Source: Phycisphaerales bacterium (GTDB lineage: Bacteria; Planctomycetota; Phycisphaerae; Phycisphaerales; SM1A02). From it: DNA of 32,301 nucleotides. Both the position numbers and the translations under genes were made by a program. The notes below the pieces were generated by a model. That model made no database searches, was not told the DNA's origin, and saw only the letters and a list, made by a program, of their open reading frames with translations. Positions 26,101-32,301 of the stretch are shown here, piece after piece. The stretch covers positions 1-32,301 of the forward strand of contig SIAK01000024.1 in the NCBI GenBank assembly GCA_009691805.1, given 5' to 3'. The first letter of the stretch is position 1, and each line of letters begins with the position of its first letter.

Positions 26101-27000
26101 TTAACCAGTCGGAGTGCCAAACCCGAAAAGTGCCGCAAATGGGCACTTCGAGCGCGTCGGGTCACGAGCTGGAAAGGCGACATTATCAATCAGGCGCACG
26201 GAACCGAGCTTCGCAGCGATCAACGCGCGAGTTGGCGCATTAAACGTCGTTGTGTCAAGCAGCGTTGTTGCGTCGCGAACCACGGCGTACTCAATCTCAA
26301 GCCCGCTTTGCGCGAGTTGATCGCGCATCATTTGTTCTGCATCTGCGGGACGGAAGCTCATGTGCGCACTTTGCAGTGCGCGCGAAAGTGCGAGCGATTG
26401 GGCGCGCTGCTCTGTCGAGAGATATCGATTTCGACTCGACATCGCGAGCCCATCGCGCTCTCGTAACGTTGCGCAACGGACAATCTCAAGATCACCGAAT
26501 CGCGCGCGGTCCGCTGCGACGCACTCTTCCATGGAGCGAAGTTGCTGATAGTCCTTCTCACCGAAGTACGCGAAGCGCGGTCGCGTCTGATCGAACAATC
26601 TTCCAACGACCAGCGCAACGCCTGCGAGGTGACCGGGTCGACATCGATCTTCGAGGAGCGGCGTCGTCGCGACTGCGGGAAGTGCAAGATTTCGTGCGGT
26701 TTCTCGGCTCGCTTCGAGACCTTCTGGATAGAGGTCCTCAACAGCGGGGCAGTAGGTCGCAGCCACACCGAGCGCTTCAAGCATCGCGAGATCAGCATCC
26801 AAAGTCCGCGGGTATTTGTCGAAATCTTCGTGCGGACCGAACTGAGTCGGGTTCACAAAGATGCTCACGACCACGGGCTTCCCACTCTCTACGGCCCGAC
26901 GCACGAGCGATGCGTGCCCGTCGTGCAACGCGCCCATTGTCGGCACAAACGCACATCCTGCGAAGGGAGCGAGGTTTTGAGGAGAGCGAATGCAATGCAT
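26101..27000 (-). CDS. panC: Pantothenate synthetase
   Basis: This enzyme joins pantoate and beta-alanine with ATP to make pantothenate, the precursor of coenzyme A. It belongs to the HIGH-type nucleotidyltransferases. Diagnostic motifs are PTMGALHDGH (20-29), FVNPTQF (48-54), DKYPRTLDAD (61-70), FGEKDYQQL (about 145-153) and MSSRNRYLS (about 186-194). The length of 299 is slightly above the usual 280; the extra residues are at the C-terminus (RSKCPFAALFGFG). ATG 27000 gives a start very close to the conserved region. No panB or panD is present here. The start region is shared divergently with iscS. Confidence 0.95.
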   Translation of the reverse strand: MHCIRSPQNLAPFAGCAFVPTMGALHDGHASLVRRAVESGKPVVVSIFVNPTQFGPHEDFDKYPRTLDADLAMLEALGVAATYCPAVEDLYPEGLEASRETARNLALPAVATTPLLEDRCRPGHLAGVALVVGRLFDQTRPRFAYFGEKDYQQLRSMEECVAADRARFGDLEIVRCATLRERDGLAMSSRNRYLSTEQRAQSLALSRALQSAHMSFRPADAEQMMRDQLAQSGLEIEYAVVRDATTLLDTTTFNAPTRALIAAKLGSVRLIDNVAFPARDPTRSKCPFAALFGFGTPTG

Positions 27001-27068
27001 CGCGGGAAGTGTACGAATCGACGCTCGAGTTTCGTGGCTCGGAGATGCATGAATTCCTGACGAACTCG

Positions 27069-27098
27069 TTGTAATCGCAGCGAACTTCCGCCTATGAT
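27069..27098 (+). promoter_or_regulatory. Likely sigma-70-type promoter for the isc genes
   Basis: TTGTAA (27069-27074) and TATGAT (27093-27098) are separated by 18 bases, close to the housekeeping consensus. Transcription would begin near 27105, leaving a leader of about 40 bases before the iscS ATG (27147), with AAGGT as ribosome site. No IscR gene is adjacent and I could not identify an IscR operator. Confidence 0.45.
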
Positions 27099-27146
27099 GC
27101 GACTCAGTCTCATTTAGTTTTTCGTCTCCTGTTCAAGGTCAACAAC

Positions 27147-28385
27147 ATGGCTCTGAAGCTTCCGATCTATATGGATAACGCCGCAACCACGCGGACCGAC
27201 CCCCGCGTTGTCGAGGCGATGCTGCCTTACTTCACGGAGAAGTTCGGCAACGCAGCGAGTCGCAACCATGTCTTTGGTTGGGACGCAGAAGATGGCATCG
27301 AGATTGCGCGCGAGCAAGCAGCGTCGCTCATCGGTGCGTCGAGCAAAGAAGTGATTTGGACGAGCGGCTCAACCGAGTCCAACAACCTCGCGATCAAGGG
27401 CGCGGCGCGTATGTACGCGAAGAGTCCAGAAGGCACGAAGAATCGCGGCCACATCATCACGTGCGTGATTGAACACAAAGCAGTGCTCGATCCATGCAAA
27501 CGGCTCGAGCGCGAAGGCTTCGACATCACATGGATCACGCCCGCGCCTGACGGCATCGTCACGCGGCAGATGATCGCGGATGCGATTCGCTCGGACACAA
27601 TCCTCGTCTCGATCATGTGGGTGAACAACGAGATCGGCACGATCAATGAAGTTCCCGAGATCGGCAAGCTCTGCCATGAGAAGGGCATCATCTTCCACAC
27701 CGACGCAACGCAGTGGGTTGGCAAGATGCCCACCGATGTGGAACGCGATTGCATCGATCTCATGAGCTGGTCGAGCCACAAGATCTACGGACCGAAGGGA
27801 GTCGGCGCGCTTTTCGTGCGTCGACGCAGCCCTCGTGTTCGTCTTGAAGCGCTCATCGATGGTGGCGGACATGAGCGCGGCATGCGCTCGGGAACGCTGA
27901 ATGTCACTGGAATCGTAGGGTTTGGCAAGGCGTGCGAATTGTGCAAGGAAGGCATGGACGCGGATCGCGAGCGACTCTTCAGCCTCAAGCAAAAGCTCGA
28001 GCGCGAGTTGTCGAGCCGACTCGAAGTCGTGCAAGTGAACGGTCACGCCGATCGCCGCGTGCCACACATTTGCAACATCTCGTTCGGATACGTCGAGGGC
28101 GAGTCGCTGTTGATGGGCATCAAGGACATCGCGTGTAGTTCGGGTTCCGCGTGCACCTCTGCGAGTCTTGAACCAAGTTACGTCTTGAAGAATCTCGGCA
28201 TCGGCGACGAGCTCGCGCACTCTTCGTTGCGCCTCTCGATTGGTCGTTGGACCACCGAAGCAGAAATTGATTACGCGATTCAGGCGATTGAGAAGAGTGT
28301 CGAACATCTTCGCACGCTCTCACCGCTCTGGGATCTGTTCAAAGAAGGCATCGACGTCTCGAAGATTGAGTGGCAGGCTCACTAG
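27147..28385 (+). CDS. iscS: Cysteine desulfurase
   Basis: This PLP enzyme takes sulfur from cysteine and passes it as persulfide to the Fe-S scaffold and to other acceptors. The 412 residues show the class V aminotransferase fold: YMDNAATT near the start, SGSTESNN (73-80), His110 in EHKAVL, WVNNEIGT (158-165), the PLP lysine Lys212 in SSHKIYG, and the mobile-loop catalytic Cys336 in SSGSACTS, the IscS/NFS group I form with its long loop. The ATG has AAGGT upstream. iscU begins 71 bases later and iscA 53 bases after that, giving an ISC assembly operon without iscR, hscBA or fdx. These may be elsewhere or not used. Confidence 0.96.
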   Translation: MALKLPIYMDNAATTRTDPRVVEAMLPYFTEKFGNAASRNHVFGWDAEDGIEIAREQAASLIGASSKEVIWTSGSTESNNLAIKGAARMYAKSPEGTKNRGHIITCVIEHKAVLDPCKRLEREGFDITWITPAPDGIVTRQMIADAIRSDTILVSIMWVNNEIGTINEVPEIGKLCHEKGIIFHTDATQWVGKMPTDVERDCIDLMSWSSHKIYGPKGVGALFVRRRSPRVRLEALIDGGGHERGMRSGTLNVTGIVGFGKACELCKEGMDADRERLFSLKQKLERELSSRLEVVQVNGHADRRVPHICNISFGYVEGESLLMGIKDIACSSGSACTSASLEPSYVLKNLGIGDELAHSSLRLSIGRWTTEAEIDYAIQAIEKSVEHLRTLSPLWDLFKEGIDVSKIEWQAH

Positions 28386-28456
28386 TTTCGAAAGCGCCAC
28401 TCCGAAGGTTTTTCACAGTTCATCGAATCACCGCCAGCATTCAAGGAATACACACC

Positions 28457-28891
28457 ATGGCCTACAGCGAAAAGGTCATCGACCATTACCAGCATCCACG
28501 CAACGTCGGCAGTTTCGGGACATCGAAAGATGTCGCCGCGCGCCGCGATATCGGAGTCGGCATCGTGGGCGCGCCCGAGTGCGGCGATGTCATGCAATTG
28601 CAGTTGCGCATCAGCGAAGAAGGCATCATCGAAGAAGCGAAGTTCAAGTGCTTCGGCTGTGGTTCTGCGATTGCCAGTTCCTCGCTCGCGACCGAATGGA
28701 TCAAAGGCAAGTCGATCGAAGAGGCGCTTACCATTCGCAACACACAGATCGTCGAAGAATTGAGCCTTCCGCCTGTGAAGATTCACTGTTCAGTGCTCGC
28801 GGAAGACTCGATTCGCAGCGCAATTGCAGATTTTCAAAAGAAGAATGGGATTGTGACAGCGACTGCGGAAACCAACGCCGCCGCGCACTAA
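28457..28891 (+). CDS. iscU: Iron-sulfur cluster scaffold protein
   Basis: This scaffold receives sulfur from IscS and iron, builds [2Fe-2S] and [4Fe-4S] clusters and hands them on. All ligands of the family are present in 144 residues: Cys42 in PECGD with Asp44, Cys65 in FKCFGCGSA, and His110-Cys111 in PPVKIHCSVLAEDSI. The chaperone-recognition stretch around LPPVK is present although no hscA gene is seen nearby. ATG 28457 has AAGGA nine bases upstream. The frame is open upstream into iscS, but those residues do not match the family. The C-terminal ten residues are Ala/Thr-rich and unconserved. Confidence 0.95.
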   Translation: MAYSEKVIDHYQHPRNVGSFGTSKDVAARRDIGVGIVGAPECGDVMQLQLRISEEGIIEEAKFKCFGCGSAIASSSLATEWIKGKSIEEALTIRNTQIVEELSLPPVKIHCSVLAEDSIRSAIADFQKKNGIVTATAETNAAAH

Positions 28892-28944
28892 CCTTCTGCC
28901 TCACACTCAGCTACGTCAAGAAATCGCCCAGTCAAGGAAAAATT

Positions 28945-29367
28945 ATGCCAGTCATTGTTACGGAAACTGCGGGACGCGAAATCGACGCAATCATTGCACA
29001 GCAGGGACTCGATCCCGCGACGGTGTGCTTGCGCGTGGGCGTGAAGGGCGGCGGCTGCTCTGGATTTTCGTACCTCCTCGATTTGACGGAGGCGAAGAAG
29101 GACACCGACGAAGCGTGGAGTTACACGTTTGCGCGTCGTACGGCGGCAGTAGCAGTCACGGCGAACGCGGCTGGGAATGAGGGCGGCGTGGCAGTTGCGG
29201 ATCAAGCAGCGCAATTCACCGTCACCGTGATCTGCGATCCCAAGAGTTACCTCTATCTCAATGGCACGACGGTCGATTTCAAGGATGAAATCATGGGTCG
29301 CGGATTCATCTTCAGCAATCCAAACGCAACTTCAAGTTGCGGCTGTGGCTCAAGCTTCAGTGCCTGA
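28945..29367 (+). CDS. iscA: A-type Fe-S carrier (IscA/ErpA family) with an internal insertion
   Basis: A-type carriers transfer Fe-S clusters from scaffold to target proteins. The three conserved cysteines are visible: Cys38 in GGGCSGFSY and Cys132 and Cys134 in SSCGCGSSF. The FKDEIMGRGFIFSNPNA stretch before the last pair is typical. The length is 140 residues against about 105-115 for most members. The excess lies between the first Cys region and the CDPKSYLYLNGTTVDF strand, roughly residues 61-88, and is Ala/Val/Gly-rich. The reading frame is intact, so the insertion is not a simple frameshift. ATG 28945 has AAGGAAA just upstream. It follows iscU closely. IscA and ErpA cannot be separated by sequence here. 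Confidence 0.9.
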   Translation: MPVIVTETAGREIDAIIAQQGLDPATVCLRVGVKGGGCSGFSYLLDLTEAKKDTDEAWSYTFARRTAAVAVTANAAGNEGGVAVADQAAQFTVTVICDPKSYLYLNGTTVDFKDEIMGRGFIFSNPNATSSCGCGSSFSA

Positions 29368-29391
29368 TGACAGAGTTCGTATGATGCGAGC

Positions 29392-30045
29392 ATGCCTGGC
29401 GCAGGAACCATTCAACCCTGTACAGTCGCGCCACCACAAGCGCACGCACGGACGATTCACATCAGACTCTTTGCCGCGAAGACACTCGCGATCGTGGTGG
29501 TGTTGTGCGCGATCGTCACGGGGCACACATACGAACCAGGCGGGCTTGTTGATTTTTCCATTGAGTCTGTGGGATTGATGCTGCTCATTGTCGGCGCGCT
29601 TGGCCGCGTGTGGAGTGCCGCGTTCATTTCAGGGAAGAAGAGCAAGATGCTCGTCTGCGTCGGTCCCTACTCCATGACGCGAAATCCGCTGTATTTCTTC
29701 AGTTTTCTGAGCTGGGTCGGCGTTGGTCTGTCGTTCGGAGCGCTGACACTCGCATTCGTCCTCGCAATCGTCTTCCTCGTCACCCATCTGCACACGATTT
29801 CGCAAGAAGAAGAATTCCTTCACGGACGATTCGGCAACGATTGGGAGGAGTACGTGTGCACCGTGCCGCGATTCTTCCCACGGATACGCTCAATGCGCGG
29901 CACCCCCAACGGCTCCTTCGAAGCCGTGCCTTTCACGCGCGTGATCGGCGAAAGCGCGCTCATCATGCTCGCGTACGTCGGCACGCAATTCATTGAGTAC
30001 CTACACGCGCAACATGTGATCCCCGTCTACCTAACGCTGCCGTAA
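29392..30045 (+). CDS. Integral-membrane methyltransferase of the ICMT/PEMT type
   Basis: This is a membrane protein of 217 residues with about four or five hydrophobic segments (near 25-45, 57-78, 103-135 and 183-200). The SAM-binding signature of isoprenylcysteine carboxyl methyltransferase and phospholipid N-methyltransferase families is present: GPYSMTRNPLY (91-101) with the Arg-Asn-Pro core, then EEEFLHGRFGNDWEEY (139-154), where the Glu-Glu pair and Gly-x-x-Tyr spacing are conserved. The substrate is unknown; bacterial members methylate lipids or small molecules. It starts 24 bases after iscA, probably by operon extension rather than shared function. The first 22 residues before the first membrane span are polar, so the true start could be slightly later. 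Confidence 0.82.
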   Translation: MPGAGTIQPCTVAPPQAHARTIHIRLFAAKTLAIVVVLCAIVTGHTYEPGGLVDFSIESVGLMLLIVGALGRVWSAAFISGKKSKMLVCVGPYSMTRNPLYFFSFLSWVGVGLSFGALTLAFVLAIVFLVTHLHTISQEEEFLHGRFGNDWEEYVCTVPRFFPRIRSMRGTPNGSFEAVPFTRVIGESALIMLAYVGTQFIEYLHAQHVIPVYLTLP

Positions 30046-30098
30046 GAGATTCGGGATGCAGATCCACTTCTGCACTGCAAGTTTCCTCATCCCCCAAA

Positions 30099-30335
30099 TC
30101 GCGAGGAACCCGTGCGCGCCAACGCGCAGTAAGTTTTCGCGAGAAGGGTGAATTCCCGCAGAAACAAGCGTGTATTTGCGACGAGGAGCTTGGGTGAACA
30201 GTCGCAAATGGTGTTAGAAGGAACGTGTTACGGAATGCGTTTGACGCCGCTCGTCGTCGCCGCTAAACACGGTAGACCGAGAGAACAAACTCGGAGAAAG
30301 AAACTCCAACACCCCGCGTCGCAAGTCGCGGGGTG
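30099..30335. ncRNA. Candidate structured RNA in a convergent gap
   Basis: Two perfect nine-base stems and several five- to six-base stems, one nested, fill about 240 bases in an ordered series. The strand is undecided. The last stem could serve as a terminator in either direction. Boundaries are those of the outer stems. I do not recognise a family, and the signature segments of RNase P, tmRNA and SRP RNA were not seen. Confidence 0.28.
30297..30335 (-). terminator. Probable terminator of the M3-like peptidase gene
   Basis: The nine-base GC-rich stem CACCCCGCG/CGCGGGGTG (30310-30318 with 30327-30335) lies 35 bases past the minus-strand stop at 30370. On that strand it is followed by a T-rich stretch, TTGGAGTTTCTTT, which is imperfect but compatible with intrinsic termination. 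A plus-strand role is less likely because the downstream T-run is short and distant. Confidence 0.45.
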
Positions 30336-30369
30336 CCGCGTTGCGTTGGGAAAGTTTTCGCTGCGTTAC

Positions 30370-32301
30370 TCAGCGTTGAAGTAGCGCGAGTCCTTCCGCG
30401 GCATCTTTTGCGAGTGGGGTGGACGAGGTTCCTGTTCCTACAGCGATCTTCATCCATTGATCGGGCGTGAGCGTGCCGATGGAAGTGATGCGCTTTGTTT
30501 CGGTCGCGAGATCCTTGCCGCGCATGTGCGAGCGGATTTGATGGCTCATCACGTGCCCAATTGTGTAGTCGGGCAGATAGAGCGGGTGTCCGATCATGTG
30601 TTGATACGCGGCGAGAATGTTGTAGGGATCTGCGCCGAAATCTCGCGCGTAGAAACGCGCCCACAAGTCTTGCGCGATGCGGAGCACTTCGTCCTTCAGC
30701 TGCTGCGGCGTCGCGGTTGGATTCGCGTAGAGCCAGCGCCAGGTGTACAGCTCGAGCAACGATGGTCCTGCGATCTGGCACGCCGCGAGCATCGTCGCGA
30801 CCGAATCAATCGCGAATTGTCGCGTCGCGCTCGAAGTGTCTTCCAATCCAAGCACGCGCTTTGCGAGCGATTGATAGAGAAACGCAAACGCCTCTGTGCA
30901 TGCGGTATTTGGCACGCCGCGCAGGGCAGGGCGTGCGACAAATGTGCTTGAACAAAGCTGCTCGAGGTTGTGACCGAGTTCATGCATCGCGGTGTCAAAC
31001 CCATCCCAGCCAAGTTCTTTCTCGAGGCTCGACGTGCGAAGCCACGCGTCGTATCCGTCGAGTTGCGGTCGCATGGCGTGGCCAGAACCCTTCGCGATTT
31101 CCACGCGCACGCGGCTTCCCAAATGCGCGGCATCCGCTTCGTTGAAGCCGAGTCCGCGCAGCACTTCGGGCAACTTCTGTTCGAACTCCTTGCCATTGGC
31201 AAACATCTTTCGCACCGCCGCGTTCATCTCTGTCGCGGGCGACGCTTCCACAATGTCTTCGAAGTAAATGTCGAACGGCTCAAGTGCGCGACCAAGCCGC
31301 TTCGTCAGAAACTCCGCGAGTTGCACGCGCACGGGACTCTCTAGCAAACCGATCATCAGCGCTTCGACTTCCGCCTCTGGCATCTCGCGCTCGAGCCCAA
31401 ATTTGCGCGCAATCGCCGTGGGATAGAGCGGATAGTGCCCGTCAAACTCTCGCGCGAGTTGGAAGTTTGCGATCCAATGTTCGTACCGCTCAAGTCCAAT
31501 CGTCGCAGGCGCGCTTTCACTCGCGACCGTGTTGAACTGCGGATCCCAATTGCGCGTCTCTGGCTTTCCCGCTTCTGCGTGCATCACGCATTTCGGAATC
31601 GAACCATCAATGTGTCGCGCCATGACCCACGAGAGCGCGCGCTGTTTCGCAAGTCCATCCGCATCGCCATAACCCGCCTTGATCTCTTCGCGCACAAGCC
31701 AGTGTGCGAGCAACTTTCGATCCGCTTCAAACCAACGCTTCCCGTGTGCATCCACCATCGCTCCCACCGGAATGTGAAAGTGGCTCACGAAGCGACCTGA
31801 TTCAAAGGAAGTCTTGCGCGCCTTATCCGCAAGCGACGACGGAATGCGCGGACCAAATCCTTGCGCCACGCGCGCAGCAACCCATGCATCTTCACTCCAC
31901 GCTGAACCTGCGGCGAGCATTTGATCGAGCGTTGCGGGTTCGAAGTTCAGCAAGGCAAGGTGCGCGATCTTCTGCTTGTACAACTGCTCGGAAAGATCAG
32001 GCGCGGGATCGAACTGCGCGAGCAAATCATCCACACCAGGAAACTCATCGCCGCGTAAATCATGATGCCTTCGCAGTGTGCGGCGCATTTCATAGAGATG
32101 TCCGCCGATCTGTTCGAGCGCCTTCTCAAGGCGATTGAGCAAACGCTTGCGCTCAGCAGCATCGCTCACAAAGTACGCAGTGCAGAACGCTAAAAACGCA
32201 GCCGCGTCGCCGTCTGCGATCGTCCATCGCTCTGCAACCCGCTGCACTCCCGCTTGAATCTGCGCGCGCTGCGCTTCACCGTGCGTCTTGGCGAGTGATG
32301 C
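30370..32301 (-). CDS. M3-like zinc metallopeptidase, 5' end outside the window
   Basis: This gluzincin-type peptidase resembles the M3 oligopeptidase clan. The zinc site is HELGH (in AMHELGHNLEQ, about 420 codons after the internal GTG at 32247), and the third ligand is probably the Glu in ACTEAFAFLYQ about 30 residues later. The N-terminal part is helical and rich in charged residues, as expected for the cap that restricts M3 enzymes to short peptides. The C-terminal part (YLPDYTIGHVMSHQIRSHM) resembles the closing helices. The frame stays open for 18 further codons to the right edge, so the gene is cut and whether it is exported cannot be judged. It is not a close match to OpdA or PepF, so the family is assigned by motif only. 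Confidence 0.75.
   Translation of the reverse strand, partial: ASLAKTHGEAQRAQIQAGVQRVAERWTIADGDAAAFLAFCTAYFVSDAAERKRLLNRLEKALEQIGGHLYEMRRTLRRHHDLRGDEFPGVDDLLAQFDPAPDLSEQLYKQKIAHLALLNFEPATLDQMLAAGSAWSEDAWVAARVAQGFGPRIPSSLADKARKTSFESGRFVSHFHIPVGAMVDAHGKRWFEADRKLLAHWLVREEIKAGYGDADGLAKQRALSWVMARHIDGSIPKCVMHAEAGKPETRNWDPQFNTVASESAPATIGLERYEHWIANFQLAREFDGHYPLYPTAIARKFGLEREMPEAEVEALMIGLLESPVRVQLAEFLTKRLGRALEPFDIYFEDIVEASPATEMNAAVRKMFANGKEFEQKLPEVLRGLGFNEADAAHLGSRVRVEIAKGSGHAMRPQLDGYDAWLRTSSLEKELGWDGFDTAMHELGHNLEQLCSSTFVARPALRGVPNTACTEAFAFLYQSLAKRVLGLEDTSSATRQFAIDSVATMLAACQIAGPSLLELYTWRWLYANPTATPQQLKDEVLRIAQDLWARFYARDFGADPYNILAAYQHMIGHPLYLPDYTIGHVMSHQIRSHMRGKDLATETKRITSIGTLTPDQWMKIAVGTGTSSTPLAKDAAEGLALLQR

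Larger units (their letters stand above)
30046..30369. other. 324-base convergent gap, hairpin-rich
   Basis: No credible gene is seen between these two converging genes. Inverted repeats follow each other: TGCAG 30057-30061 with 30070-30074; TGCGCG 30113-30118 with 30123-30128, enclosed by TCGCGA at 30099 and 30137; ATTTGCGAC 30174-30182 with 30201-30209; CGTGTT 30224-30229 with 30266-30271, enclosing GCGT-TTG-ACGC; CCGAG 30277-30281 with 30290-30294; and CACCCCGCG 30310-30318 with 30327-30335. A 78-codon frame (30148-30384) starts with GTG, runs into the next gene and resembles nothing known. Confidence 0.55.

Noticed and set aside
30148-30384. 78-codon plus-strand frame in the convergent gap
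   Set aside because: GTG start without ribosome site, runs through the strong hairpin and into the end of the next gene, with no recognisable family.

Overview
The window looks like chromosomal DNA from a planctomycete, most likely of the Phycisphaerae. This is inferred from protein style, not from any marker RNA. Two neighbouring secreted proteins (M14 carboxypeptidase and a Cys-rich protein) end in the same dockerin-like tail, with paired Asp-rich loops followed by DLAxLLxxWG, which is common in exported proteins of that phylum. The Cys-rich protein also carries CC-x4-WD-x2-C repeats. The DNA is moderately GC-rich. Genes are densely packed on both strands and are mostly housekeeping. I saw no rRNA, tRNA, CRISPR array, insertion sequence or prophage.

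Layout, left to right. 2-2844 (+): two unrecognised, probably exported proteins with overlapping stop and start. 2845-3437: a long gap full of hairpins, closing with a good minus-strand terminator. 3438-7802 (-): dcd (dCTP deaminase) then nrdJ (B12-dependent ribonucleotide reductase), a dNTP-supply pair. 7803-8479: a divergent gap with hairpins and a 12-base repeat. 8480-12275 (+): UvrD/PcrA helicase, then an SthA-like flavoprotein lacking both redox cysteines. 12294-16592 (-): hutI, methionine aminopeptidase and prolyl oligopeptidase in a tight run. 16616-17545 (+): SixA-type phosphatase and a STAS protein. 17572-18585 (-): ChaN-family lipoprotein. 18702-24752 (+): the two secreted proteins, a methyltransferase and a long-chain polyprenyl diphosphate synthase. 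24807-27000 (-): panC and a two-domain TlpA-like protein. 27147-30045 (+): iscS-iscU-iscA and an isoprenylcysteine/phospholipid-type methyltransferase. 30046-30369: a second hairpin-rich convergent gap. 30370 to the right edge (-): an M3-like zinc metallopeptidase, cut by the window end.

Functional groups: dNTP production (nrdJ, dcd), DNA repair (uvrD), redox (SthA-like, TlpA-like), Fe-S assembly (iscSUA), cofactor and isoprenoid synthesis (panC, polyprenyl synthase), peptide turnover (map, POP, M14, M3-like) and signalling (SixA-like, STAS).

No obvious new defence or mobile system is present. The most unusual signal is the pair of long convergent gaps (593 and 324 bases). The other three convergent gaps measure 18, 26 and 54 bases. 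Both long gaps hold series of perfect stem-loops and are candidates for structured noncoding RNA.
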